Origin: Dipteris shenzhenensis
Lineage: Eukaryota; Polypodiophyta; Polypodiopsida; Gleicheniales
Reading direction: 5' to 3' (one strand)
Assembly: GCA_047967505.1 (NCBI GenBank)
Contig: CM106540.1
Length of the DNA: 64,000 bases
The translations under genes were made by a program, and so were the position numbers. The notes under the pieces are model-generated. The model had not been told where the DNA came from and searched no databases. It worked only from the letters and a program-made list of their open reading frames with translations. Within the stretch, counting starts at the first letter, position 1. The number at the start of each line of letters is the position of its first letter. Below, piece after piece: positions 10,611 to 21,949 of this stretch.

Positions 10611-12941
10611 GCAAATCAAGAGCTTGTGATAATAACACGCCAGCCACAGAGCCACAGATAGAGTCATAAAGTTGTTGTGCTTATCTACAATGACTCTTCG
10701 GTATGCAACCGAAGAGCTCAAGCTTCCATTGCCAAGAGTAGCGGTGCTATCAAGCCTCCACAATGGTGGACTCCATGATGGCTTCATCGGTCCAAAGGTC
10801 CAAAGCACCATATAGCCTCCATTGAACAGCCTTGCCATAGCTAGAGGCGCATCCAACGAACAGCTGCAACAACCAATGAATCCAACACCGACGGGATCTC
10901 TTGCCAACATTGCTCCTGCTACAGCTAAGGTGGCCTATAGCATCGCAACAACTGCGCCCATAGGTCACCGGTGAACCAGCCCGCTCCAATAGCTCTTGCG
11001 AAGCCTCTAATCTCACAAGTAGGACTGTCTGAGTTGGGTATTGTGGGAGACTAGCGAGACGAATTTTCTATCAGTGGAGTTAGGCTTGCCGTGTAAGTAC
11101 CCAACGCCAAACTAGAGCTCATGGGCTCTCCTTGATTAGGCTGCAGCATCAACGCCTCACGGACGACCAATGATAAGCTCTCCAAGTGCTAGGCCATAGT
11201 AGCAACGGCCACGCTTATAGCCAATAGCAGTCGTGCCAACAAACGAGCTCATCAACGATTCAGGACTACAACAGCGGCTCCTTAGAGGAAAGCTACAACA
11301 AAACTATAGCCTCCAACCTTGTCAACTACAGCAGACAATCGACTCCTCTGCATGCCATCGACGCCCCACCAACCTCTTCTACCGACAGCCTTGTAGCTCC
11401 AATAGCGCCCATGCTTACAGGCCTCCAACGTCGACGGCTAATCTCCAACGACGCATCGAAGGAGCCCATGCTCCTTCACGGATTGCACGCCTAACCTATG
11501 TGGCTGCCTTCATCGGCTCCAAAGCTCCTCTATACATGCGCATCCAACGGGCTGCTCCAACGACCTGCTCCTGGCACACAACGCTCCAAAAGCGCACACG
11601 AAGTCCCAGCTCCACCGATTGCCACATGCCACAACGATGATGGAATCTTCAAGATTTTGTCGAAATCTTCATAGATTTCGGTAGTCCTCCTCCGACAAGT
11701 GGTAGATCAAATAAGGCTGGATCCCTAATTATGGTTAAGTCAAGTAAACTCCAGTTAAGTGGGTTGGTTAGATTTTTGCCATGTGGCAACCCTTATCTCC
11801 CACGTCACCTTATCAACCACATCATCACTGACTGCCACATCATCATAGCCACATCACCCTACCAGCTCATCAGCCACATCATCACTGCCATGTCAATTAC
11901 CATGTCATCAATGCCATGTAACCAATGCCACATCATTTGTCATGTCGTCATTACCACGTCACCTTTGCTAACATCATCATCTACCACATCATCAGTGCCA
12001 TGTGGCACACTAGACCTCTGCAGGCACACTCAGTGCTCCACAGTCACTGAATGTGACCACTCCTGCCACCTCAGCACAGGGCTCCACAGGCGCACCTCTT
12101 GTGAGGCACAGTGCCACATCATCAATGCATGTGATCCATAGTGACACATCATCATTGAGCACCGTTTGCACTCCTTTTGCCCCTTCACCTAGATCAAGTC
12201 ATATCTCTTGATCTAGGAAGAATTTGAGGGCACTCCAAAAAGGAAAGTCACTCGATTTTTTGTGCTCTACATGCTCGTCATATCATGCACATATTTTGGT
12301 GCAAGTTACACTCACATTTGAGCCTCGCCACCACAACAAAACCACTTCCTTCACGCACATTCGCCTCTACATCGACGCATCTGACCCAGCACTTAAAAAG
12401 AATAAAAGAAAAGGAATTATTTGCTATTCTTTCATCGATCGATAGTTGGTATAGATCTAGATCAGAGTAGACTAGATTGCCATAGAGGGGACGCTTTGAA
12501 TTTTCCCAAGTTGCCAATCTAAGCCATGCCCAAAGTTCCCAACTAGTACTTACTCGGAGTCAGTCCATACGCTCACATACGGTTTCACATTATTACATTA
12601 CCTGAAACCATACGTTCATCAGTTCAGTGAGTAGACTTTAGAGAGTAAAGAGGCATTGTAGATTGTTTCAGTGGACAAATAGCATTTGATTTCACACACA
12701 CATGCCACCATTGTAAAGCCTATTCGGCTATCTCACGGCATTGTGCATATCATTTCAGCCTTGTAAAGCCTCTTGGCTATTCCCGGCATCATTGCCACAA
12801 GCCTTGTAATATAGATTAGATTTTATATATTGCAGTTCTATCTTCACCGACAGTTCAAAGATTTCACTTGCCACAGTTAGTGTATTTGCAGTTGATTCAT
12901 ACAGAGATTTTCACGACACCTTTGAGTACATTTTTTGCACC
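10611..12941. other. Non-coding stretch left of copia gag; includes CCACATCATCA minisatellite
   Basis: The frames at 11233-11640 and 11731-12141 are compositional. The latter tracks an irregular array of CCACATCATCA/TGCCATGTCATCA words at about 11780-12150. At 12690-12800 a roughly 60-bp unit (CATTGTAAAGCC...GGCTAT) occurs twice. The last several hundred bases may be the LTR and leader of the copia element to the right, but I find no primer-site match or convincing LTR ends. Confidence 0.45.
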
Positions 12942-13900
12942 ATGTCTACAACTAGCAACCTCAATCTGGAGGCATCTGCTAAGACAACTCCAATTATGGT
13001 ACATGGAAATACCGAATGGAGACCATTCTTGTACTTCGAGACAAATGGGAGTATGTCAATGGGTCTACACCGAGACCATTGGATGATCCAACCACTAGTA
13101 GCTCCACTTCAGCTGTCGTCACAACACCAGCAACGGGATCTACAACGGCATCTACAGCTATACAAATAGTTTTCGCATGTGTAGCAGATCCTTCTATCAC
13201 CCGAGCTCAATAGGCAGAATGGGATAAGAAAGACAAGTATGCCTATCATCTGATCAAGCAGAATGTACAAGATGTCATGCTAGGATAGCTTAACACAGTC
13301 AAGACATCGAAAGAAGCATGGGATATGTTCGCAGCTCTCTATGAGTCCAAGAACACATCTAGGATTCTCACACTGAGAGACCAGATCAACCAGAGTTTTT
13401 GTAACAGCAACAAAACCGGTCATGCTTATGTACTCCGGATAAAAGACTACAACAATAAACTTGCAGCAGCAGGAGAGACTATGAACCTCGCAAAAATGGT
13501 TTAAGTCATCCTAAATGGACTAGGAGAGGGATACGAGAATCTAGTTCAGAGTATTGCCATCCAATGGCAAATTCCGACACTGGAAGAACTTCAGTCAATC
13601 CTACTTGGTGAAGAACTTAGGACTCAAGCTATTCAACCTCAGAAAGGTCATTCTAATGATTAGGCATTCACAGCTTCAGATAGAAGCAGAGGCAGAGGCA
13701 GAGGCAGAGGTAGATCATACTAGAGAAATGGTCATCCATCATCAACAAAACCAAAGTCAGCATCAACATTAGCATCAACATCATCCTCAGCAGCATCAGA
13801 ATCAGTAAAGAGGAAATCATAACAACCGAGGAAGATTCCAAGGACGAGGGAATGCATCCATCAATGTGTCAAACATCTAGTGCAACTACTGTCACAAGTT
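12942..13900 (+). pseudogene. Copia gag with CCHC zinc knuckle
   Basis: Starts at the ATG at 12942 (MSTTSNLNLE). The frame then slips near 13040 into KWEYVNGSTPRPLDD, a typical copia gag N-terminus, and continues to ADPSITRAQ. In-frame stops then interrupt it (TAG 13211-13213 and near 13288, TAA near 13502, TAG near 13660), several at positions where Gln codons are expected. The body includes KTSKEAWDMFAALYES, a UBN2-type capsid segment. It ends with an arginine-glycine/QN-rich stretch and the knuckle CNYCHKFGHYERDC near 13870-13912. Gag would form the cytoplasmic virus-like particle and bind RNA. Dead copy. Confidence 0.88.
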
Positions 13901-14746
13901 TGGACACTATGAAAGAGATTGCCGATGCAAGAAGCAGTACGACCAAGGCGGTCAGTCCAGTAGCAATCTATGATCCTTGGTATATCGACAACGGTGCATC
14001 ATCTCACATGACAAATCATCAAGAATGGTTCATAGAAATGAAGCCATTAGAAGGTCAAAAAAATGTCATCTACATAGCAAACAATACATCGAATCCAGTT
14101 CAAGGGACATGTGTTATCCTTATGAACAATTTCACTGGTACGAAAGGATTGGTGAAAGATGTGCTCTATGTTCCGAAGCTCAGCAAGAACCTTTTGTCAG
14201 GAGGTCAAATGAAGGAACACAATTACAGTGTCATCTTCGACGATGATGAATGCACTATTAGATATAAATCCAAAAGATGTCAGCTAGTAGTAAAAGGTGT
14301 CAAGGAAGGACGCTTATACAGAATGCTAGCTATAGTACCAAATAAGCATGCCATGTCAACTCAACTGCAACAGATGTCACTATCTACAAAATGGCATAAG
14401 AGATACGGTCATGTTAATTTCAAGTACTTGTTAGATCTCAGGAATCATAATATGGCAATTGGGATTCCGAAGCTACAGTTTCTTGGAAAAGTTTGCGAAG
14501 CATGTTGCTTCAGCAAACAAAAGTGAACAACCTTTGGCAGAAGTACCAGCTATTCTTGATTTGATACATACACATGTATGGGGTTATGCCCAGACCCGAT
14601 ATGCCCAAACTCGCAACATCAATGGTTCACTTTACTACTTGACTTTCATCGACGACTACAGCAGATATTGTTGGGTCTACTTTCTGAAAGAGAAATCTGA
14701 AGTGTTTTCCAGATTTCAAGAATTCAAAGCCATGGTAGAAAACTAG
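13852..14746 (+). pseudogene. Copia protease and integrase N-terminal half
   Basis: The protease active site reads WYIDNGASSHMTN, with the catalytic Asp kept but the usual Ser/Thr of D(S/T)GA replaced by Asn. Then comes a good LYVPKLSKNLLS segment and the HHCC pre-integrase module (KWHKRYGHVNFKYL; CEACCFSKQ). A frameshift near 14500 leads to the integrase core start (YLTFIDDYSRYCWVYFLKEK, with the catalytic Asp), ending at a TAG at 14743-14745. The region 14750-14920 carries further integrase sequence in broken frames (RSNRGGEY-like). Confidence 0.88.
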
Positions 14747-14922
14747 ACAAGTAGAAAGATCAAGGTCATGAGATCAAATAGAGGAGGTGAATACATGTCT
14801 TAGCATTCATGAACTTTTGCAGAAGTCATGGCATATGAAGACAATTCACATGTGCAGGTACTCCTCAACAAAATGCAAGAGCTAAAAGAAAGAATGGGAC
14901 TTTAGCAGAAAATGCTAGAGCA

Positions 14923-15315
14923 ATGCTTAGTGAAAAGCATCTTCCGAATCAGTATTGGGCAGAAGCAATAGCTATAGCAAACTACTTGCTTAATCGGCTT
15001 CCTACCGAACCGATACACAGTATGACTCCTTATGAAGCATTCATTGGACACAAGCCACACATTGGGCATCTCCACATATTTGGTTGCATAGCATATGCCC
15101 ACATACATGATGATCATCGCAGGAAATTGGATGCGAAGTCACGCAAATGCATCATGGTTGGCTATAGTGAAGAAAGCAAAGCATACAAGTTGTATGATCC
15201 CATCAACTACAAGGTCATTATCTCCAGAGATGTAATCTTTGATGAGGACTCAGAATGGAAAACCTCACCTACACAAGAGATGGAAGCATCAAGTTCACAG
15301 AAATCTATAGAATAA
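14923..15315 (+). pseudogene. Copia integrase C-terminal half
   Basis: One open frame holds the conserved copia string QYWAEAIAIANYLLNRLPT, then MTPYEAFIGHKPHIGHLHIFGCIAY, then RKCIMVGYSEESKAYKLYD and the RDVIFDE region. This is the canonical C-terminal copia integrase with the GKKP-like segment. It ends at a stop in the acidic linker before RT. The linker continues to 15540 with further stops (one TAG near 15368). Confidence 0.9.
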
Positions 15316-15541
15316 GTTGATAATGAAGAAGAGCAAGAATTGCCAACAACACCCCAAGCAGAGCCATAGCAGCTCAGACAGTCTGCTAGGGAAAGCAGAC
15401 CTCCAGCTAGATTGACATATGCTCAGAAAGGCAAAGCAATTCAGGTGGAAACCACCAACTATGCTCTTATGACTACCATCATGGCTACAGAAGAGCCACT
15501 GTACTTCAAAGATAGTAGACAAGCCAGAATGGCAAACTGCT

Positions 15542-16190
15542 ATGAATGAAGAAATGGATGCATTGTATAAGAATAATACTTGGGAATTATGCGACCTTCC
15601 ACCAGGAAAGAAAGCCATAGCAAACAAATGGGTATACAAAGTGAAGTACAATCTAGATGGCAGTATTCAAAGATACAAAGCTAGACTAGTTGCAAAAGGA
15701 TTTGCACAACAATATGGTCAGGACTATGATGAGACATGCTCCAGTAGCAAAGATGAATTCCATACGGTTCTTGATATCACTAGCGACACTCATCAAATGG
15801 AATGTGTATCAACTCGATGTCAAGAATGCATTTCTCAATGGTTATCTAGACGAGGAAGTCTACATGCAACAACCAATAGGTTATGTTGAACCAGGAAAGG
15901 AGAATAAGGTTTGCCATCTCAAGAAAAGTCTCTACAGCTTAAAGCAAGCACCCAGAAGTTGGTATAGCAGAATTGATAAGTATTTTGCTAATCTGGGATA
16001 CATGAAATCCAATGCAAATCATACTCTCTACTACAAAGTTCAAGGGGAAGACATTACTATTGCACTTTTGTACATAGATGATCTGATTGTGATGGGAAGC
16101 AAGGATAGCTTCATTAGAAAATTGAAACAAGACTTATCTGCAGAGTTCGACATGAAAGATCTTGGACTTATGCACTATTGTCTTGCTTAG
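15542..16190 (+). pseudogene. Copia reverse transcriptase, truncated at palm C-terminus
   Basis: Opens with the RT start (MDALYKNNTWELCDLPPGKK; WVYKVKYNLDG; RLVAKGFAQQYG). A small frameshift near 15750 is followed by VYQLDVKNAFLNGYLDEEVYM, YSLKQAPRSWY and the catalytic LLYIDDLIVMG. It stops at TAG after DLGLMHYCLA. All RT catalytic Asp residues (QLDV, YIDD) are visible, but the polymerase is split by the frameshift. No RNase H follows; downstream sequence is unrelated. Confidence 0.9.
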
Positions 16191-16556
16191 TTTAAGGATG
16201 CTTACACATAGTTGATGGTCATCTGCATGTAGACTAAGTGTAGCCAAATGTAGATGCTATTTTTTCTTGTAGGTGTAGCTAAGGCCTTCGTCTTTGTAGA
16301 GATGAAGACTTTGAAGGCTAGGTGTTATATGGGCTAGGGAGCCGGATGAGACTCTTGAAGAAGGCTCTCTCTAACAAAAACTCTTAGAAAAGAAATGAAT
16401 GAAATTCCTCTTTCAGATGAATGGATATCCTCTCAAAGAAGAAATGAATTGAACGGAAGGAGATTACTGTAAATCTCTGAACAAAGAATGAACTCACGAC
16501 CACTCAAGAAGAAAATTTCACAAGAAGGATGGCACCTCAACGAAAGATACAACCAT
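16191..16556. other. Non-coding junction between copia body and isolated LTR
   Basis: No RNase H sequence is present after the RT. The right part (about 16370-16556) is the leader expected downstream of the primer site of the minus-strand LTR at 16569. The exact joint with the copia element is not visible. Confidence 0.4.
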
Positions 16557-16568
16557 GTTATGATACCA
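16557..16568 (-). other. Primer binding site, initiator tRNA-Met type
   Basis: Minus strand reads TGGTATCATAAC directly after an LTR ending in CTCTCACA. The first eight bases equal the standard plant copia/gypsy primer site TGGTATCAGAGC; the last four have diverged. Confidence 0.6.
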
Positions 16569-16946
16569 TGTGAGAGCATGTGTGCCTCAGGATCCATGGA
16601 GTGCTCTAAGGTGGATGGAACCTATGTGGATACATGATGAAGACAATGCTCATGACATGTACCTCAAGTCAATTACGTTCCAAGATAGATTAGCTTGTAG
16701 TCATAAACAGAATATTGAGTGAATGTGCATTTCTCTCTACTCAACAATACATGATACGCCTCTTATATAGAGAGTGCTCTTAGAATTGGCAACACTTGTG
16801 GGATCCTTTGATCCACATCTCTCCTTGTGGATATCCTTGATCCACATCTCCACATCATGTACTCCACATCCTAGGGTGGCTACTTTAATTCTTTCCTATA
16901 CCATACCTTAGCCTTTAATATGTGCTCATGGCACCATATCTCAACA
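16569..16946 (-). mobile_element. Isolated 378-bp LTR (minus orientation)
   Basis: On the minus strand it begins TGTTGAGATATGG, holds a TATA box (CTCTATATAAGAGGCG, near 16755) and ends CATGCTCTCACA, next to a primer site. These are the marks of a 5' LTR with promoter. The internal domain that should follow to the left is limited to about 200-240 bp of leader before unrelated copia sequence, and no second LTR copy appears in the window. So this is the left-over end of a deleted element. Confidence 0.6.
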
Positions 16947-17154
16947 ACCACATCGTCTCTCCATTGTCTTGTCTCTGTCTCACTCACTCTCACACTCTCT
17001 CCCCAATGGATCCTATGATTATAGTGCTCTAGAAAACCAATAGAATCAATATGGCATTCTAATGATATGTAAAGGAAATATTGTCATTACCCAAACTCCT
17101 TTTTGTCACTCATTTGCTGCACTTGAGCAACACAAAAACATACCATCATGGTCC

Positions 17155-17208
17155 TTGTCAATATGGCTCTTTAGAGGTCCCCTTTAGGGGAAAGAGCCAT
17201 GTTGACAA
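17155..17208. repeat. 54-bp imperfect palindrome
   Basis: TTGTCAATATGGCTCTTT pairs with AAAGAGCCATGTTGACAA with one mismatch. The loop TAGAGGTCCCCTTTAGGGG has its own small inverted repeat. A related, non-palindromic copy of the left arm with flanking CTGCACTTGAG occurs at about 17445-17510. Confidence 0.75.
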
Positions 17209-18174
17209 ACCACATACAACCCACATCATGCAACTCATGATTGGAAACAACCCCTTTCCCTAGCAAAGAGGACACCATAACAAAACAACCCCATGCTCTT
17301 GCAAATGATAATAAAATGCAAACACTATCATTCCCCAAATTGCAGTCCCAACCTCTCGATCAAAAACCTCTCTAGCCCTTGCAATTCATGACAATTTCCT
17401 TCAACATACCCCTTTATGTATATGGTCTTTGTCACTTATTGTTGCTGCACTTGAGTAGCACAAAAGCATACAAACACGGTTTTTGTCAATATGGCCCTTG
17501 CAACTCATGACAAAACTTGCAAATACTTGCATTAGACAAACCCCTTGTCTGAGCACACTTGCAGCCCATAGTCTATGGTGATGTATTGGATCAAAATACA
17601 ATCAACGCTCCAAAAAGGGTGTCGAATGCGAACCACTAGATGAGGATCGAGATCAAAGATGGAGAACTGGCACCATCTTCAATGCCATGATGACATATCA
17701 AATTCCCCCTTTACCACAAGTGGTCCATGACCTTTTCACCTAGAGATTAAGGAGTTAATCTTTTTCTTAATCTCTCCCTTATGAGGCCCTTTTTGAGACC
17801 ATATTTCCCCTAATTAAATCGTTGGTCTAGCAAGACCTTGGCATGCACTCATAAATATAGATGAGTATGTAAAAGAAAGCAGATGTACTCATCCTATAGG
17901 TATGAAATGTGCATTTAGTCCATTGGATTGTATCCAGGCACCTGTGCAAACTTGCATGTACTCGAAGAAACAAACGAGTACCTTGAAAATAACAAGGGAA
18001 CATGTGAGAAGCACCTCCGCATATGAGATGCTCCGAACCTTGAAATCAAGATTGATTCTATAGAGAGAAGGAGAAAACTGAAATACAATAGAAGGAGACT
18101 TTCTGTTGAATCAAAATCGTTTACAATCAATCCTGGAGTCACAATACTCCATGTAGCCCGACCACCCCTGAGCT
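17209..18174. other. No supported gene
   Basis: Short frames only. A decayed copy of the sequence around 17105-17165 appears at 17440-17510, a period of roughly 335 bp. Confidence 0.4.
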
Positions 18175-18335
18175 ATTCTCACTCTCACTCTCTCGCATCG
18201 GATTTCTCACTCTCACTCACACCAAGGTATTTCAATGAATCTCACTCTCACTCAAGATGATACAATCATAGACGAAAGAAGAATCTCACTCTCACTCGCA
18301 CTCTCACTCTCAATCTCGGAGCTTCTGAAATATGC
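18175..18335. repeat. CTCACTCTCA minisatellite
   Basis: At least five blocks of TCTCACTCTCACTC-like sequence separated by 20-40 bp of unique sequence. Confidence 0.8.
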
Positions 18336-18894
18336 TGCCTTGCTGCCTCTGCGTATTCTGAGTTTTCAACTTAATAGATCATGGAGTTAGATCTCAATCT
18401 CTTTTAGAACTTTGTAGATTGCAATACCAGCTTTCCAACAAAAAAAACAACTCAATCCGAGTTCGGAATCAAAAGTTATGGTCGAAATAGTGACCACTCT
18501 TTTTTTTAAGAAAGGTGCGACCTGCTTTTCCCCACTTTTAGCTAGCTTTTCCACTTTATCCTGCTTTTCTTGCCCTTCACGACCAATTTGCTCCATTCAT
18601 GGACCATTCTAGCTATAACTTTAGTTCTTTTTAAATCAATCACTCCTTTCCAAGTTCGACTTTAGAATCTGCAAGGCTGGACCTTCCTGTAAACCTGCAA
18701 ACTCTGGATATAACTCCCATGCATATATATTTATTTTCTTGGATTTGTTAAATCTCAAATCACTTACTAGTATTTTCAAAATACAAAATTGACATGAAAA
18801 TAAGTTTCACAAATAACTACTACCACTAAAACTAAAAAGAAATTTATACACAAAATATGGAGTGTCACACAAAAATGTGGAGCGTCACAATCGC
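18336..18894. other. No supported gene
   Basis: A-rich sequence leading into the chromovirus fragment. Its right end (near 18860-18895) has two copies of a TGGAGYGTCACA word just before the Ty3 stop codon and may be the remnant of that element's 3' non-coding end. Confidence 0.35.
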
Positions 18895-18917
18895 CCCCTC
18901 TCTGAAAAACTCTATCC

Positions 18918-19405
18918 TCAAAGTTTAAAAGAAGGAAACTCAGCAATAAGTGAATATAAATCTACCCAAGTAGCATCCTCTATAGGATATACATCCCATT
19001 TTACCAAAACTTCTACTATTGTTCTGTTGCTAAGTTGCTTCGTTTGTCTATCCAAAATAAGCTGGGGTTCAGCCTTCAACGTTCCATCTTCTTGAATTAT
19101 AGATGTGTCCTCCAAAACATGAGAAGGATTAGCAACATAACTTTTCAATAAGCTCACATGAAAAACAGGATGTACTTTGATATTTTGAGGTAATTCAAGT
19201 TGGTAAGCCAATGTTCCCACTCGCTTTAATATTTTGAAAGGTCTTGCGATATGAGGTGAGAGCCTTCTATCTCTGCCAAGAATTAAATTTCTTTTCTTAG
19301 GAATGATTTCCAAAAATACCATGTGGGCCCGACTTGAATTCTTGAAAACTATGGTTCTTGTCATAATAACGTTTTTGTCTGTCCTATGCTCTTTTAATAC
19401 AATGT
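18918..19405 (-). pseudogene. Ty3 chromovirus integrase C-terminus and chromodomain
   Basis: The minus-strand open frame contains LSPHIARPFKILKRVGTLAYQLELP (the GPY/F region), then KVHPVFHVSLLKSY, then a chromodomain ending EVLVKWDVYPIEDATWVDLYSL. Chromodomains on Ty3 integrases direct insertion to particular chromatin. The open frame actually begins upstream in copia RNase H sequence (SQSTLA at 19405-19440), so copia and Ty3 codons are joined without a stop. Everything upstream of the integrase C-terminus is missing. Confidence 0.88.
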
Positions 19406-20316
19406 CGGAGGCCAAAGTACTCTGGCTGTCAATGTAGATCATAGTAGAGTCGGCTAAATGATATCAAGATCTGCAAGTAACTTGTGAAGCCAAATGCACT
19501 CTACTGTAGTTGTGAAAGCTGCTTTGTATCCAGCCTCACAACTAGATGTGGCAACTATAGGCTACTTCTTGCTGAACCAAGACATGCATGAAGCCCCAAG
19601 TTACCGTTGTGTGACACCCTAGAGTCATAACATCCTACTTAGTCGCTATCCATAAATGCATCCAAAATAAGTGGGGCCTCTGAACCATAGAGTAAACCCA
19701 AATGCTGTGTGGCCTTCAAGTATTGAAAGACCAGGTTCTCAGAACCCAATTGTTCAAAACCAGGTGCCTGCGTGCAACCTGAAGATCACCATGAAGGAAG
19801 GCGGTCTTGATGTCCAACTGATGGCCTTCCCAATGTCGAGATGAGATGCCATAGCGATAACACACTTGACAGTAGTGATGCGTGATGTGGGAGCAAAGGA
19901 CTCCTCAAAGTCAATGCCGTGCTGATGTGCATAGCCCTTTGCAACCAAGCAGACTTTATGGCGGTCAACACTGCCATCAGCTTTCCTTTTCACCTTGTAG
20001 ACCCACATTGTGCCTATGGCACGCTTGCTTGCTAGCAAGTCACACAACTCCCAAGTGTTGTTGGCATGAACGGATTCAAGTTCCATTCCTTGTTGTCAAA
20101 GGCATCCTTGTGACATAAAGATTCCTCATCATTGCAAGCAATAGCAATCAAAGCTACAGCCAAATGCGCACCTCTAGTGTAGGCTGGCAAAGGATCAGCT
20201 TGTTTGCTATCCCTGAGTCTATTCAAAAGCCATCTCGGGATTGATTTTTGTTGTCTAAAGATAGCACTCCCATGTGCAGCTGCCTGCTCAATAGCATTGT
20301 CATCAACTGAAGACAT
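19406..20316 (-). pseudogene. Copia RT N-terminus fused to RNase H, RT core deleted
   Basis: Read on the minus strand. A pre-RT linker (PRWLLNRLRDSKQAD, 20032-20316), then a frame shift into the RT start (NTWELCDLLASKRAIG; WVYKVKRKADGSV; FAPTSRITTV, 19754-20086). After a stretch like the conserved DIKTAFLHGDL the sequence jumps straight into RNase H (VSHNGN; IVATSSCEAGYKAAF; about 19440-19740) with stops. The YVDD region and thumb are absent. RNase H similarity to the 1.1-1.6 kb copy (same CEAEYRAA and TVECVWL surroundings) suggests the same family. The right end meets a plus-strand-type purine tract at 20318. Confidence 0.85.
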
Positions 20317-20317
20317 A

Positions 20318-20525
20318 TCATGGAGGGGGGATTGTTAGCACTTAGCCCTGGTATGTGCCTTGTAGGTCAGGTCAACTCATCGATTTGACTTCACTAGTCA
20401 ACCATATGGTTGACTTGGGGCCATAGGCCACCCTTTTGTATTTTCTCCTCACCCATTTGAGTAGTACCACGTTTTTCTCAAGCTTGTTGTTTGCTTCTGG
20501 CACTCCACTCCCATTCCATTGCCTC
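20318..20525 (+). mobile_element. Candidate copia polypurine tract and LTR fragment, plus orientation
   Basis: CATGGAGGGGGGATTGTTAG resembles the purine tract plus LTR start of the copia element at 955-970, and GGTATGTGCCTTGTAGG is shared by both. Here it lies on the plus strand, head-to-head with the minus-strand copia piece on its left. The LTR may end near CACCCAACA (20530). Ends and family are uncertain. Confidence 0.35.
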
Positions 20526-20985
20526 GTGCACCCAACAATATCAACAAGTAAATGGTCGAAAGCGTAATTTTCATCGCAACATGCATGCTTAGCAACACCA
20601 ACGATAAATGATTCTCTCGTTTCTTAGTAATATATTTACTAAGGCATTTACTATAGACTTATACAAATGATGCACTACTAAGTTATCGACATTAATGGTT
20701 TATAATTTTATTTCATAGAATTTATTCATTAAAAAACTATTTACATAAGAATAAATTTTAATTTACTCACATAGGAAATAAATTTATTTCACAAAATGCA
20801 TTCACGTAAACTTTTTTCACATAAGAAATAAACTAGTATTTATTCACATAAGAGAATTACAATTACAACCCAAACAATTTGCTTATATATTTTTTCACAA
20901 AAGAAAGAACACAAACAATCACATTTCACACAAATAACTTAAACTAATATAAATAAATACACAATTTACAATTTACACAAGAGTT
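20526..20985. other. No supported gene; AT-rich
   Basis: AT-rich sequence with recurring TTCACATAAGAAATAA words (20690-20860). No coding signal. Confidence 0.4.
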
Positions 20986-21390
20986 GAAGATCTCAAACAG
21001 GAGATCCTAAGAACGCTAACAAATAAAAATACAAAAATAATTTACACAAGAGGTTCTAAGAAATTTAACAAATAAGAACACAAAAGCAACTTACATAAGA
21101 GATCTTAAGAAATAAAAAACAAGAGATCCTAGGGACTCTAACAAACAAAAGCATAAAAACAATTTATACAAGAGATCCTAAGAACTCTAATAACAAAGAC
21201 ATAAAAACAATTTACACAAGAGATCTTAAGAACTCAAAAAAGAGATCCTAAGAACTCTAACAAGCAAAAACACAAAAAAATATCATAGAAGAGATCCTAT
21301 GAACTCTAACAAACAAAACCACAAAAACAATTCACACAAGAGATCTTAAGAGCTTTAAGAAAAGCTCCTAAGAACTCACACATACAAAAA
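20986..21390. repeat. ~60-bp minisatellite, about seven to eight units
   Basis: Units carry AAGAGATCCTAAGAACTCTA, AACAAACAAAAACAC and ACAATTTACAC in that order, spaced about 55-65 bp, with truncated units between. Decayed but clearly tandem. Confidence 0.85.
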
Positions 21391-21949
21391 CAAAAATTCC
21401 ATCTTATTTTGGACCTTAGAGATTGCTTGAGTAATCTAAGAGGCCTTCCTTGTTTTCTTTTCCTTCTTTGATCTCTATTGCACTCAGCTAGAGAACCAAG
21501 TGCGAGATGAGCAAAGTACAAACAACTGTTGGCCTATATAGGAGAAATTATTTGTACTATTAGCTTTATTCGTACGAGTACCTATTCGTATGAAGATTGA
21601 TGGATGATGAGGCGAATTGTGAAAAAACTGTGATGTGGCAGCGAATTTTTGCTCGTTTATTTTCCCCAAACGAATTGTTCATCCGAATTTTCCAAGTTTT
21701 TCGAATCATGAATTCGAATTTTTCTACTTAGGACAATACATGTATTATTATGTTCTACTAACAAGTTTAGCTGTAGCTTCAAGTTTCCATGAATCTTGGT
21801 TAAAGAGAATTGCCAAATATTCTATATCAAGCTTTACTTTCAGCATGAGCTGATTGATTCAAAGGATCTTCCAAAATGTTTTATATTGTTTTGAAGGCTA
21901 GATTTTCTTCGATTATCTTATCATTTACTTTTGATTTCGTAAATGTTCT

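Larger units (their letters stand above)
12942..16190 (+). mobile_element. Ty1/copia element body, gag to RT, lacking RNase H and identifiable LTRs
   Basis: Continuous copia order on the plus strand: gag, CCHC knuckle, protease, integrase, RT, all with stops and frameshifts. The sequence stops right after the RT motif LGLMHYCLA, so RNase H, polypurine tract and 3' LTR are missing. The best-preserved RT of any element in the window. Confidence 0.9.

Noticed and set aside
11233-12141. Two plus-strand frames of about 135 codons left of copia gag
   Set aside because: Low-complexity CAT/CCA-type repeats and odd composition; no gag or other domain.
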